In this document: positions 9,788 through 18,730 of the stretch, piece by piece | Numbering within the stretch: the first letter of the stretch is position 1 | Layout of the letters: the number at the start of each line of letters is the position of its first letter | Source of the DNA: Fodinibius salicampi | GTDB taxonomy: Bacteria > Bacteroidota > Rhodothermia > Balneolales > Balneolaceae | NCBI RefSeq assembly: GCF_039545095.1 | Contig: NZ_BAABRS010000001.1 | Span: 1,054,001-1,118,000, forward strand | Length of the DNA: 64,000 bases | Reading direction: 5' to 3' | Position numbers and translations under genes: made by a program | The notes under the pieces: generated by a model | Database searches by the model: none | What the model saw: only the letters and a program-made list of their open reading frames with translations | What the model was told of the DNA's origin: nothing

Positions 9788-10348
9788 CTAGAATGAGCTA
9801 AAAAACTGTGCATTCTTAATAGTTTCCCATTGTCCTTCGTAGGAAGACAATCTGGCATCAATAGCCTCAATCAGCTCTGCTTTATTTACCTGTACTTTTG
9901 CAAAACCTCTGATGCCCTGATGGTCCGTTACTTCCCTTTTGGCTGTTTCCCGCATGTGCGATACTTCCTCTACCGCATCTGCCGCCTTTCTGAATTCAAT
10001 TAAAAAGCTGGGATCTTTCAGCTCCGAAGTCTGGCCTTCTCCATCAATAATATTGGTGCGAATATTTTCAAGACGATCAGAAACTTCACGTTTCAGCCGT
10101 GCGATTCCCCAGGCTTGGGCTTTCGATACAGCTCTCTCGGGGTCACTGTCAATAGCTGTTGCATAGGCAGTAATTGTCGTATCATTATCTGTGATCTCTT
10201 GCTCACTAAACCATTCGGGCATCCATTCGAGCTCTTCCTGTGGAGCCTGCTGATTAGCAGTGCTGTCCACCGTTGGGGCGCTGGCAGAGCATCCAATCAA
10301 TCCCATTAATATTATTGCTAGTCCTAATTTCAATAAAATCCTGTCCAT
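9788..10348 (-). CDS. LPP20-like lipoprotein
   Basis: From ATG 10348 the product is 186 aa with a lipoprotein signal peptide (lipobox LIGC). The mature part carries a region of alternating Ala-rich helix and strand (AYATAIDSDPERAVSKAQ, then IARLKREVSDRL) that resembles the LPP20/LPP20-like domain of bacterial lipoproteins. Function is unknown; it would sit in the periplasm or outer membrane. It lies about 145 bases downstream of the HtrA gene on the same strand and may belong to the same envelope-stress regulon. An in-frame start at 10441 is possible but would bury the signal peptide. Confidence 0.7.
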   Translation of the reverse strand: MDRILLKLGLAIILMGLIGCSASAPTVDSTANQQAPQEELEWMPEWFSEQEITDNDTTITAYATAIDSDPERAVSKAQAWGIARLKREVSDRLENIRTNIIDGEGQTSELKDPSFLIEFRKAADAVEEVSHMRETAKREVTDHQGIRGFAKVQVNKAELIEAIDARLSSYEGQWETIKNAQFFSSF

Positions 10349-10493
10349 AATAATTTTGTTTAAAATAAACTCATTAATAATTTTATAAAAAAGACTAAAA
10401 TCAGCCATAGATTGACCACTTGCAACCAAAATCTTATCCATTCATATGGTCTGGTATTATGAGAGAGCAGATTAAAAGGGATCAAAAATTATT

Positions 10494-11666
10494 TTATTCC
10501 GATTGGAATAGTTCCAGCTCAATCTCTTTTTCTATCTCTTCTCCTTCCCGCCAAATATTTACTAAAACCACTTCACCGGGACTCATTACTGCTATCTTTT
10601 GTTGCAGCTGATTAGATTCATCAACAGGTGTCCCGTTTACGCTAAGGATAACATCATCTTCTTCTAAGCCGGCCTCGGCCGCTGCCCCATCCGGTACCAC
10701 CCGTTGAATACGTACTCCCCTAATAGTATCCATACCTAATTCTTCAGCAGCTAAAGCATCTATACTGCTAATGGTAACACCCAGCAAGGCACGACGCACT
10801 TCGCCATACTCAATAAGATCTTTAGCTACCTTCATTGCTAAATTCGAGGGGGCGGCGAAGCCGTATCCCTGGTAGTTTCCACTCATTGAGGCAATAGCTG
10901 TATTTACACCAATCAGCTCTCCACTGGTATTCACCAAAGCGCCTCCACTATTTCCTTTATTAATAGCTGCGTCGGTTTGAATAAAGCTCTCCACCCGCAT
11001 TCGATCCTGAATAATCTGCATGTCCCTACTCAACGCACTGACGATACCAGCGGTAACGGTGGATCGGAGTCTAAAGGGGTTTCCGATGGCCAAAACCCAT
11101 TCCCCTACCTCTACTTCGTTGGAATTCCCTACGGTTATGGCCGGCAAGCCTTGCGCATCAATCTTCATAACGGCCAAATCAGTCGTGGGGTCCTTGCCAA
11201 CCACCCGGGCCTCAAATGTTCGTTTGTCATTGAGCGTAATATGAACGCCGTCTTCGGCCGCTCCCTCGATTACATGATTATTGGTTAAGATATAGCCATC
11301 GCTGCTAATAATAATCCCCGAACCTACAGTGCGGGCTCTCCAGGGAAAAATGTTTCCCCACATGCCCTCTTTCTCTTCATGTAATTCATCATCGGGAATA
11401 TCTTCTTTTGAGATGGGGATCTCAGTTTCAATGTAGACCACTGTAGGCCTTACGCGTTCCGCTATTTTTTTAAACAGAAAACGACCATCCAGTTTCTCGA
11501 GATCCTCATCCGAAAAAACAGGCTGTGTACTTTGGGTCACTTGCGTGACTTCTACCTCTGCATGATCATTGACTCCGTTTTGCTGATATATCGTAAAGAG
11601 TGCTCCTACCAGAATCCCGATTAAAAGCAACAGTATGGCTGTCAGATAACGGTCTCTTCTTTTCAT
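10494..11666 (-). CDS. HtrA/DegS-like trypsin-like serine protease with one PDZ domain
   Basis: This is a 390 aa periplasmic protease tethered by an N-terminal membrane helix (residues 8-27). The catalytic triad is visible: His131 in NNHVIEGA, Asp163 in TTDLAVMKI and Ser240 in NKGNSGGALV. One PDZ domain covers about 285-380 (LGVTISSIDA to the end). A membrane anchor with a single PDZ is the architecture of DegS, which starts anti-sigma cleavage in E. coli. Its start codon overlaps the recO stop by four bases (ATGA), and the sigma/anti-sigma pair lies upstream, so a regulatory-protease role is attractive but inferred. Confidence 0.92.
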   Translation of the reverse strand: MKRRDRYLTAILLLLIGILVGALFTIYQQNGVNDHAEVEVTQVTQSTQPVFSDEDLEKLDGRFLFKKIAERVRPTVVYIETEIPISKEDIPDDELHEEKEGMWGNIFPWRARTVGSGIIISSDGYILTNNHVIEGAAEDGVHITLNDKRTFEARVVGKDPTTDLAVMKIDAQGLPAITVGNSNEVEVGEWVLAIGNPFRLRSTVTAGIVSALSRDMQIIQDRMRVESFIQTDAAINKGNSGGALVNTSGELIGVNTAIASMSGNYQGYGFAAPSNLAMKVAKDLIEYGEVRRALLGVTISSIDALAAEELGMDTIRGVRIQRVVPDGAAAEAGLEEDDVILSVNGTPVDESNQLQQKIAVMSPGEVVLVNIWREGEEIEKEIELELFQSE

Positions 11667-12406
11667 GGTGTTTCCTGCAAAATTTGTTCAAAAATGGCGT
11701 CCGACTTTCGGTCTTTTAACCCCTCTACATGGTACTTAAAATATCGGTCTAATAATTTAATCAATCCTTTTAATTCTCCCGACTCAAATGAAATATCAAA
11801 GAGTGTTGAACTTCTCGCCTGCAATGCGATTGTTATAAATTTAGCTTGACGAGAACTTAACTTATATGAATGCGAAGAAATATTCCTTGTAGATACTAAA
11901 CCGGATTCTATGTTTAAATAGTTCATTTCTTCGAGGGATTCCCCTGCATCGAGCTGCAGGCCAACACCCGTAAGTTCGGCTAAGCGTATTTGCAGATAGG
12001 GAAAAATAACCGGAGGATGAACATCCGTACGGTCCAGCCATACCAACATTTTTTGGGTAAAATCAAAGAGAGGCTCGTTTACTTCATTATCATGCAACAG
12101 CTGACTGATCAGCTCAATGGCCGAAGTCATAGTAGCCATTTTCTCAAAATTGGTACGCAGATTCATGGTCTTTTGCTGGTAACTGGCCTCACTCAGAATC
12201 TGAACAGAGCGGGAGCTTTTATAGTAATAAACGACATCCAGCATATTTCCCACTTCAATAAGTCCGGAAAACTTACTTTTGGGCTTTTTCGCTCCGCGTA
12301 CCATTAATGCGATTTTACCATGTTCGCGGCTAAAAACGGTCACAATCTTACTCGACTCCTGGTAATCAACCGTTCTAAAAACGATGGCCTCCGTATGAGA
12401 AATCAT
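11663..12406 (-). CDS. recO: DNA repair protein RecO
   Basis: RecO works with RecR (and RecF) to load RecA onto single-stranded DNA coated with SSB. The 247 aa protein begins with the N-terminal OB-fold typical of the family (AIVFRTVDYQESSKIVTVFS, then GKIALMVRGAKK). A helical domain follows. The four-cysteine zinc site found in some RecO proteins is absent. It overlaps the HtrA gene by four bases and lies about 75 bases downstream of the anti-sigma gene, so it appears embedded in an envelope-stress operon. Confidence 0.9.
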   Translation of the reverse strand: MISHTEAIVFRTVDYQESSKIVTVFSREHGKIALMVRGAKKPKSKFSGLIEVGNMLDVVYYYKSSRSVQILSEASYQQKTMNLRTNFEKMATMTSAIELISQLLHDNEVNEPLFDFTQKMLVWLDRTDVHPPVIFPYLQIRLAELTGVGLQLDAGESLEEMNYLNIESGLVSTRNISSHSYKLSSRQAKFITIALQARSSTLFDISFESGELKGLIKLLDRYFKYHVEGLKDRKSDAIFEQILQETP

Positions 12407-12481
12407 TCCTTTTCCATAATCAAAGCGTTAATCTGTATATAGAAAAGGACGGGGAGTACCGATACAATTGCAACTCTTAAA

Positions 12482-13117
12482 TTAGTTGGAACTACCGGTA
12501 AGTTGAAAGGATCGTGCCGGTCGACTATTGACAGAAGGTTGCTCAATAAGACGTAATTTTTGTTGTGACTCCTCCAAGAGGGCCTCGTAACTGGTATCAT
12601 CAAGGCTTTGACCATTAAAATGGAGGACATTATTGCGATCAACCCATGGCTCGACCTCTTCTTCCTGAGCCATTATAGTCTGAAACAGCTGTGTATCCAG
12701 TGAAAATCCACTGCTACCGGTTGTTACCTCGGTTTCGGCATCACTACTTGTCGAGGAGGTCGATAGTTGCTGGCGATTATCCCCTTCGCTACCTATATAA
12801 AACCATGCCCCTCCGGCCGTAAGAGTAAGAGCAATAGTTGCTGCAACAGCATATTTAAAAGCAGGCTTAAACGAAGATATAGTAGAGGCCCTGTTTTTTT
12901 GAGCCTGAGCGGCCGCCTGCTCCATAATTTGATCGCTTAACTCCGATGGAGGATTTTTTTCGGGCAGCCTATCTAGCTTTTTTAGCGTCTGCCGCATACT
13001 TTCAACCTCAATAAGGAGGTCTTCATCCTCCATCATTGCTCGTTCCATCAGTAGTTCCTCAGAAGGATCCATCTCCTTCATCAGATACCGAATACAATCA
13101 TTGTTCTCATTGCGCAT
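12482..13117 (-). CDS. Transmembrane anti-sigma factor (partner of the ECF sigma factor)
   Basis: From ATG 13117 this is a 211 aa single-pass membrane protein. The cytosolic N-terminus (about residues 1-85) is helical and acidic (YLMKEMDPSEELLMERAM), like anti-sigma domains that lack the zinc HxxxCxxC motif. One membrane helix follows (AVAATIALTLTAGGAWFYI), then a periplasmic tail rich in Ser, Thr and Gln. The start overlaps the end of the sigma gene by 11 bases, which implies translational coupling. An upstream start at 13150 lies deep in the sigma gene and is less likely. The function is inferred from position and topology. Confidence 0.8.
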   Translation of the reverse strand: MRNENNDCIRYLMKEMDPSEELLMERAMMEDEDLLIEVESMRQTLKKLDRLPEKNPPSELSDQIMEQAAAQAQKNRASTISSFKPAFKYAVAATIALTLTAGGAWFYIGSEGDNRQQLSTSSTSSDAETEVTTGSSGFSLDTQLFQTIMAQEEEVEPWVDRNNVLHFNGQSLDDTSYEALLEESQQKLRLIEQPSVNSRPARSFQLTGSSN

Positions 13118-13748
13118 AATTATGTTCTTCTTGTTCTTTTTCTTTATCAAAAAGTTTTCGAAGATTTATTAACGCATACCGCATGCGTCCTAGTGCGGTA
13201 TTTATTGAAACATCGGTTAAATCTGCAATTTCCTTGAACGGCATTTCGTAATAGTGACGCAACATTACCACTTGCCGCTGTTCTTCAGGAAGTTCACCAA
13301 TATGCTTCATCAGGCTGCTTTTCGTTTCTTGCTTCTCAAGCTGTTCCTGTGCGCTGACAAGATCTTCGTCAGGTAAACGATCGTAGAAATCCGTATTGGA
13401 GTCCTCGTCGTAAGAAGCATTAACGTCCACAAACCGTTTTTGTTTTCTTAAATAATCAATTGTTGCATTATGGGCTATACGCATAACCCATGCAATCCAT
13501 TTTCCCTGTTCATTGTAGGTATCGTCCATCTTCGTAATAACCTTGGTAAAGGTCTCCTGGAAGATGTCGTCCGCTTTTCCGCTACTTCCTACCATACTGT
13601 AGATATAGGAGTAGACTTTGGTTTGGTGACGATTCATAAGCTCACTGAAGGCCTGTTCATCACCGTTTTGGCGATAAAATCTAACCAGGTCTTTATCATC
13701 CAGCTGCTTATATTTCTTACTAATATGTTTGGATTGTTCGAGCTTCAT
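13107..13748 (-). CDS. ECF RNA polymerase sigma factor
   Basis: This is a 213 aa sigma-70 family factor of the extracytoplasmic-function class. Region 2 is visible as DIFQETFTKVITKMD and WIAWVMRIAHNATIDYLRK, region 4 as LPEEQRQVVMLRHYYEMPFK followed by a helix-turn-helix (EIADLTDVSINTALGRMRYA). It heads a minus-strand operon with its anti-sigma factor, recO and an HtrA protease, the layout of an envelope-stress response. A GGAAC-N16-CGTA promoter candidate upstream suggests autoregulation. Confidence 0.95.
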   Translation of the reverse strand: MKLEQSKHISKKYKQLDDKDLVRFYRQNGDEQAFSELMNRHQTKVYSYIYSMVGSSGKADDIFQETFTKVITKMDDTYNEQGKWIAWVMRIAHNATIDYLRKQKRFVDVNASYDEDSNTDFYDRLPDEDLVSAQEQLEKQETKSSLMKHIGELPEEQRQVVMLRHYYEMPFKEIADLTDVSINTALGRMRYALINLRKLFDKEKEQEEHNYAQ

Positions 13749-13858
13749 AATATCCTCACGCCTGATTTAAGAATTTAAGTCAATCATACAGCTCAACAAG
13801 CTATATGTAATTGACCGCCATCTATCACCAGAACAAATTTCTTTAAATTACGATTCAG

Positions 13859-13950
13859 TAAGTTCTACACTATGTTGAGTACGTAATTCAGGAACTTTTG
13901 TTCCATTGACAGTCAATTATCTATACGCATTCTAAATACTGTAGAACTTA
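13859..13950. repeat. Perfect 11-bp inverted repeat upstream of the sigma operon
   Basis: TAAGTTCTACA at 13859-13869 is exactly complementary to TGTAGAACTTA at 13940-13950. The arms are 70 bases apart and flank the candidate ECF promoter. This 222-base gap between the sigma gene and the uvrC end also contains the GGAAC/GTTCC palindrome. Nothing codes here. Confidence 0.6.
13880..13904 (-). promoter_or_regulatory. Candidate ECF-type promoter of the sigma operon
   Basis: Read on the minus strand, GGAAC (13904-13900) is followed after 16 bases by CGTA (13883-13880). This matches the typical -35 (GGAAC) and -10 (CGT) of ECF sigma factors. The predicted transcription start would leave an untranslated leader of about 120 bases before the sigma gene. 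The GGAAC is also one arm of the palindrome GGAAC-TTTT-GTTCC (13891-13904). Confidence 0.4.
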
Positions 13951-13970
13951 TTGTATATCACATGTTAATG

Positions 13971-15848
13971 TTAGTCACCTTTGTGTTCTTCGTTATTACT
14001 TCCAAAATAATTAAATACTCTTTGACCCATTTTCGTTCCAATTTCGGCTTGCAGCTCGTCTAAAGGAGCCTTTTGAACTGATGATACCGACCCAAACTCC
14101 TTTAGAAGCTTTTGGGCTGTTTTCTTACCTACTCCTTTAATTTGTGTCAACTCGGTTTTAATCGTTCGTTTTGAACGTTTATCACGGTGGAAATTAATCG
14201 CAAAGCGATGCGCTTCATCCCGTATCCGCTGCAAAAGCTTCAATGCCGAAGATTTCTTTGGAATCATTATGGGTTTAGACTTGCCCGGCACAAAGACCTC
14301 TTCCAGGCGCTTGGCCAAACCGATAACTTCACACTCTCCATAAAAACCAATTTCTTTCAAAGCTGCAACAGCACTGCTTAATTGCCCTTTACCCCCATCA
14401 ACAACAATAAGATCGGGAATATGCTGTTTTTCCTTCATTACGCGGCTGTACCGGCGTTCCAGCACCTCTTTCATGGAGGCAAAGTCATCGGGACCCTCAA
14501 CTGTTTTTATGTTAAATCTTTTATACTCGCTTTTTCTTGTGCGGGCATCCACAAAACAGACCATTGAAGCCACCGGGTCGCTTCCCTGCAGGTTCGAGTT
14601 GTCAAAACACTCGATGCGCCGTGGCAGGCGGTCTAAATCCAGTTGTTCCTTAAGCTCCTTTATTGAATGGGGGATTCGTTTTCGGGCGGCTTTCTCTTTT
14701 TCCAGCTTCCGTTCACCCAGCATAAGCTTGGCATTGGAAAGCGCCATGCGGATCATCTTGGCCTTTTCTCCGCGCTGTGGCCGATGGATACGCACCTGCT
14801 TTCCCCGCTGCTCTGACAGATACTGGTACAGCGGCTCATCATTCTTCAGTTCGTGACTTACATACACTTCATCAGGGATTGTATCCGATCCAAACTCCTG
14901 GGAGCCCGTATAATAATCTTCCACAAAGGATTGAAGCATCTCTCCTTTCTCCAGATGATCTATATTCTTCAGGAAACGATGGAATTTACTAATCAGTTTA
15001 CCCTCGCGGACTTTAAACAGAACCCCACAGGCCTCCGATATCTCTTTATCCACCCGCAGAGCAAACAGATCCCGATCTACCTGCTTGCTGGCTACCATCT
15101 TCATCTTTTTGCTGTATTTCTGTACGGCCTTTAAACTATCACGTATGCGGGCTGCCTGCTCAAAGGCCAAATCATCGGAAGCAATAGACATTTCTTCTTT
15201 CAAATCCCGTATCAGAGCCTTAGTACGGCCATTCAGCATACGCTCGACCTTTTTGATGGTCTCCTGGTATTCTTCCAGATCCCAGTCCCCGGAACAGCTT
15301 TCCAGATAGTCGTCAAAGCAGGAGTGCCATTTGGGCGGACCTTTTGTTCGATTCACCGTTTTGCGGGCTACAGCACAGGTACAAAGGTCAAAAGCCTTAC
15401 GAATGGTTTCCATCATCCGCTTCATGTGCATGACACTGTCATAAGGACCAAAATACTTGCTACCATCCTTAATGACCGTCCGAGTGGAAAAAACACGGGG
15501 ACGCTCTTCATTGGTGATACAAATATATGGATAGGTTTTATCATCCCGGTACATCACATTATAGCGGGGCTGGTGCTTCTTGATAAGGTTATTTTCCAGG
15601 ATGAGAGCCTCAGACTCAGAATCGGTTACAATCACGTCCAGATCGTCAATCTTCTTAACCATCACCCGAATACGTCCGTCATGACCTCCGGAATCCTGAA
15701 AATACGAGCGAACCCGGTTCCGCAATCGTTTGGCCTTACCGATATAAAGCTCACGCCCTTTCTTATCTTTAAAAATGTATACACCCGGAGAAAGCGGCAG
15801 ATGATCTACCTTCTCCTTTACATCAATTTCTGCAGAATCCGTGCTCAT
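13971..15848 (-). CDS. uvrC: Excinuclease ABC subunit C
   Basis: UvrC makes both incisions in nucleotide excision repair. The 625 aa protein has the N-terminal GIY-YIG nuclease domain (SPGVYIFKDKKGRELYIGKA, about residues 20-95) and a UVR motif that binds UvrB (around 205-240). The RNase H-like second nuclease starts at RRIECFDNSNLQGSDPVAS, with VVDGGKGQL carrying an acidic metal ligand. A C-terminal tandem helix-hairpin-helix includes IKGVGKKTAQKLLKEFGS. It is divergent from the downstream pseudouridine synthase gene. Cysteine-rich residues around 150-185 fit the cluster known in UvrC. Confidence 0.97.
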   Translation of the reverse strand: MSTDSAEIDVKEKVDHLPLSPGVYIFKDKKGRELYIGKAKRLRNRVRSYFQDSGGHDGRIRVMVKKIDDLDVIVTDSESEALILENNLIKKHQPRYNVMYRDDKTYPYICITNEERPRVFSTRTVIKDGSKYFGPYDSVMHMKRMMETIRKAFDLCTCAVARKTVNRTKGPPKWHSCFDDYLESCSGDWDLEEYQETIKKVERMLNGRTKALIRDLKEEMSIASDDLAFEQAARIRDSLKAVQKYSKKMKMVASKQVDRDLFALRVDKEISEACGVLFKVREGKLISKFHRFLKNIDHLEKGEMLQSFVEDYYTGSQEFGSDTIPDEVYVSHELKNDEPLYQYLSEQRGKQVRIHRPQRGEKAKMIRMALSNAKLMLGERKLEKEKAARKRIPHSIKELKEQLDLDRLPRRIECFDNSNLQGSDPVASMVCFVDARTRKSEYKRFNIKTVEGPDDFASMKEVLERRYSRVMKEKQHIPDLIVVDGGKGQLSSAVAALKEIGFYGECEVIGLAKRLEEVFVPGKSKPIMIPKKSSALKLLQRIRDEAHRFAINFHRDKRSKRTIKTELTQIKGVGKKTAQKLLKEFGSVSSVQKAPLDELQAEIGTKMGQRVFNYFGSNNEEHKGD

Positions 15849-16036
15849 TGATTACCGTAGATTAAAAACTCGTTTTTCCTAAAATATAAATTATCACAAT
15901 AATGATATACCGCTATCCCCGAATTAGTTCTACCGAGACTATAATAAAAACGGCGACTTACTTTGTTCATAAATTTGTTTACATAGCTAAGGTCATTATT
16001 TTTACACTTTTCAAATATTTTCAGCAACAATTTCTG

Positions 16037-16735
16037 ATGGATTACACCAACACCCAGCCCAATATTCCCATTGTTTTTGAGGATGAACACCTATTGGTTA
16101 TTGACAAGCCCTCGGGCCTCCTGTCGCAAGAAGATCATACTGGGGATCCGGATGTTTTAAGCCTTTGCAAATCCTATCTCAAGCGGTCGGCATCTTCAAC
16201 CGGCACCCCATACCTCGGACTCCTCCATCGCCTGGACCGCCCGATAAGTGGGCTTATGCTCCTTGCTAAAGACGGAAATGCCGCTCAGGTATTATCCAAA
16301 CAAATACGTGACCGTACGATACAAAAAACCTATTGGGCTGTTTGTGAGGGATCCCCACCCCGGAATGGAGTATTAACACACTATCTTGCTAAAGACCGGG
16401 ATAGAAATGTAGTAGAGATAAAGCCGGAAAGCCAAAAAGAAGCTAAGAAAGCCATATTATCTTTTGCGACCATGGAACAGCAGGAACAATTAAATCTACT
16501 GTCCATTCATCTTCAAACGGGACGTCCCCATCAAATACGTGTACAGCTAGCGGCAGAGGGATACCCGATTTGGGGAGATTACAAATATGGCAGCAATCAG
16601 CCCGATGGAAGGGAGATGGCTCTCCGAGCCGTTGAGTTGATTTTTGAACATCCCGGGCATAAGCAGCAAGTGTGTCTCGAAGTAGCTCCTGCCAACCAAA
16701 TGCCATGGTCCCTCTTTTCAATCGCCCAAATGTAA
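16037..16735 (+). CDS. RluA-family RNA pseudouridine synthase
   Basis: The enzyme converts uridine to pseudouridine in RNA. From ATG 16037 it is 232 aa. The catalytic motif HRLDRPISGLMLLAK carries the Asp nucleophile, and GRPHQIRVQLA with PIWGDYKYG forms the conserved C-terminal active-site part. There is no S4 domain, so it resembles the short RluA/RluC-like enzymes whose target (23S rRNA or tRNA) cannot be assigned. An upstream in-frame extension to 15902 has no family counterpart. A methyltransferase gene starts 10 bases after its stop. Confidence 0.9.
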   Translation: MDYTNTQPNIPIVFEDEHLLVIDKPSGLLSQEDHTGDPDVLSLCKSYLKRSASSTGTPYLGLLHRLDRPISGLMLLAKDGNAAQVLSKQIRDRTIQKTYWAVCEGSPPRNGVLTHYLAKDRDRNVVEIKPESQKEAKKAILSFATMEQQEQLNLLSIHLQTGRPHQIRVQLAAEGYPIWGDYKYGSNQPDGREMALRAVELIFEHPGHKQQVCLEVAPANQMPWSLFSIAQM

Positions 16736-16745
16736 TGCAATCTGA

Positions 16746-17621
16746 ATGAAATTAACCCATTTAAGTCAATCGGCCGCTTTTATCACCATTAAGTTTTATG
16801 GACTCACTCGGGATGAGCGATATCGAGCTCTCTTTGAGAAGGAAACGATACGGTATTATGAAAAGATGGTTTCTTTCTTACCTGCCCCTCTCTCCTACTA
16901 TCACTACTGGCTGCAATTCAAATGGGCACGACTGTTATACATTGCTGCTGAGGAAATGCTTTTGCCGGGGGACCTGCTCCATATTCTTGCTCGGAAACAG
17001 TTTGTGGAACACATGGCCGATGATCTGCTCGAAGAAGGATATGACCAAGTACTTATCCTGGGAAGCGGCCTTGATCATCTGGGACTCCGATATGCCCGGA
17101 GTAACAAGCCTACAATTGAAATCGATACTCTGCGTATGTCGCAGTATAAACAGGCTTTTTTAGACCAACACTATCCCCATTCAGAGCATCCTCATCTATT
17201 GGGTTGTAACCTATCGGAGCAACCGCTCAGCAAGATACTGGAATGCCAAGAGATCCTTACTCCAAAGAAAAAAACGATCGTTATTGCGGAAGGATTTTTC
17301 GATTACCTTGCCCCGCCCACCGTTCATAATACCCTTTCCAACCTTCGGGATTACTTTTCTTCCCCGGCCGTTATAAGTACCCATTTCGCACTGGATGAAC
17401 TATCTCCCTTTCATCGCTGGATCTTTCAAACAAGCCTTCGATTCGCCGGAGAACCACTACAGTTTCATACTTCAATGGATGAATTTGAACAAATACTAGA
17501 TGAATATCATCTCTGGCTCTCTTCATGTTACGGGACGGATGATTTGGCCACCCGGCTGAATACTCAGGTAGAAATCAATCTTCCGCTTTTAAAAGGATTT
17601 TACCTTTTTACCGCAAAATAA
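16746..17621 (+). CDS. Class I SAM-dependent methyltransferase (leucine carboxyl methyltransferase-like)
   Basis: This is a 291 aa SAM-dependent methyltransferase. The glycine-rich SAM loop is QVLILGSGLDHLGLRYA, preceded by helical N-terminal residues and followed by the acidic strand TIEIDTLRMS. IVIAEGFFDYLAPPTV is typical of the LCMT/PPM1 (TcmP-like) group, which methylates carboxyl groups of small molecules or proteins. The substrate is unknown. It starts 10 bases after the pseudouridine synthase gene, so the two are one transcription unit, but a shared RNA function is not implied. Confidence 0.85.
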   Translation: MKLTHLSQSAAFITIKFYGLTRDERYRALFEKETIRYYEKMVSFLPAPLSYYHYWLQFKWARLLYIAAEEMLLPGDLLHILARKQFVEHMADDLLEEGYDQVLILGSGLDHLGLRYARSNKPTIEIDTLRMSQYKQAFLDQHYPHSEHPHLLGCNLSEQPLSKILECQEILTPKKKTIVIAEGFFDYLAPPTVHNTLSNLRDYFSSPAVISTHFALDELSPFHRWIFQTSLRFAGEPLQFHTSMDEFEQILDEYHLWLSSCYGTDDLATRLNTQVEINLPLLKGFYLFTAK

Positions 17622-17746
17622 GCATTCCTAAAAAGCAATTGGCAACAATCCATTAATTATAAGTGGAACATTCGCAGGTATCTATATGTTGATTAAGTGA
17701 ACAGCGCCATTCTCACTGAAAAAACACTTCTCGGCCAACCAGAGTT

Positions 17747-17992
17747 ATGGGCAAAAAGGAGCTTACCAAATATGAAGCGCTCAAGCTGATTACCCCCGTA
17801 GTGGATGACGAGGTATGCCAGGAAAAAAAACAGACTTTTTTTGAGTTCATAGAAAAGCATGATGACGTGCGGAAGCAATATGAGTCCACCAAAAAAATTA
17901 AATCGCTCATCTGTTCACGATGTCCCTCCCGAAAAGCCCCGGAAACCCTGCGAATCAGTATTAAGAAAATAATTCGAGAAAACTGTAAGTGA
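17747..17992 (+). CDS. Small soluble anti-sigma-like protein (zf-HC2-like without full zinc site)
   Basis: This is an 81 aa protein without signal peptide or membrane helix. Its middle (VDDEVCQEKKQTFFEFIEKH, then a conserved Arg-Lys-Gln-Tyr-Glu stretch) follows the pattern of anti-sigma N-terminal domains: a short turn after the first helix, an acidic second helix, then a Tyr-Glu helix ending in APETLRISI. The zinc ligands of classical zf-HC2 domains are only partly present (one Cys early, CSRC late). The start ATG is at 17747. No sigma factor gene is adjacent, so the partner, if any, is encoded elsewhere. Confidence 0.55.
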   Translation: MGKKELTKYEALKLITPVVDDEVCQEKKQTFFEFIEKHDDVRKQYESTKKIKSLICSRCPSRKAPETLRISIKKIIRENCK

Positions 17993-18061
17993 TACTGCTA
18001 ACTTACTGGTATGCAATTGGTAAGAAAATACATATAAAACTGTATTAAAGATAGGATGTCG

Positions 18062-18649
18062 TTAAAAACGTATACGCGTAGCCAGCAACGGAATGGTTTC
18101 ATCCATAATATTCGCTGAGGATACTCCCAGGGCAAAAGAATTTCGCTGTTCCTGATATTTCTCCACCGATTTACCTACACTCATAATATTATAGATAGTA
18201 CTTCCAATAATCAGTGCTCCCCCTATCAATATCTTGGTATCTGTTAGCTTAACCTCTTTATTGTCCACCGGAAAGGCATCTGCAAAGCGACTACCCAGTA
18301 TTTCACTGGTCGCATTTTTCATGAGCACCATACCCGTCCCCCGCAGCGCTAATCCTGCAAATCCACGGCCGTAATCCTCCGCATAAAAATTACCGGTTGA
18401 AGGTCCTGTTGCCAGTCCATAAACGGTTAACGCCGCTCCGACGGTCTGAACCGTAGGATTCTCAAAAATTGCTACCGTACCAATACCAACCGCCAATGGA
18501 ATCACCGTATTTGTTACGGCTATATTGCGAGCTTGCGAAACACTTTTAATTTGCTGCTGGTTAATCTGGATTGCCTGCTGGGCTTGTGCCTCAATTGTAA
18601 ACAGCATTACCAGTAAAATACCTGTAAGAATTATAAAATAGTTTTTCAT
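18062..18649 (-). CDS. Hypothetical exported protein
   Basis: This is a 195 aa protein with a clear signal peptide (NYFIILTGILLVMLFTIEAQA). The mature part is rich in small hydrophobic residues and Gly, with two or three weakly hydrophobic stretches (IPLAVGIGTVAIF, VGAALTVYGLA, ILIGGALIIGS), which may be membrane-associated. I do not recognise a family. It lies between the orphan anti-sigma-like gene and rmuC, 81 bases downstream of rmuC on the same strand. Confidence 0.65.
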   Translation of the reverse strand: MKNYFIILTGILLVMLFTIEAQAQQAIQINQQQIKSVSQARNIAVTNTVIPLAVGIGTVAIFENPTVQTVGAALTVYGLATGPSTGNFYAEDYGRGFAGLALRGTGMVLMKNATSEILGSRFADAFPVDNKEVKLTDTKILIGGALIIGSTIYNIMSVGKSVEKYQEQRNSFALGVSSANIMDETIPLLATRIRF

Positions 18650-18730
18650 AAGGCCCTAAATATGGAAAGGATAAGATTCATCTACAAACCAGCTTTAAAA
18701 ACAATGCAGCAAACATTTTAAAAAAGACGA

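Noticed and set aside
14580-14600. tRNA T-loop-like GGTTCGAG
   Set aside because: It lies inside uvrC and has no cloverleaf around it.
15902-16036. Longer N-terminus for the RluA-like protein
   Set aside because: The added residues are Tyr/Phe-rich and not like RluA; the conserved fold starts shortly after ATG 16037.
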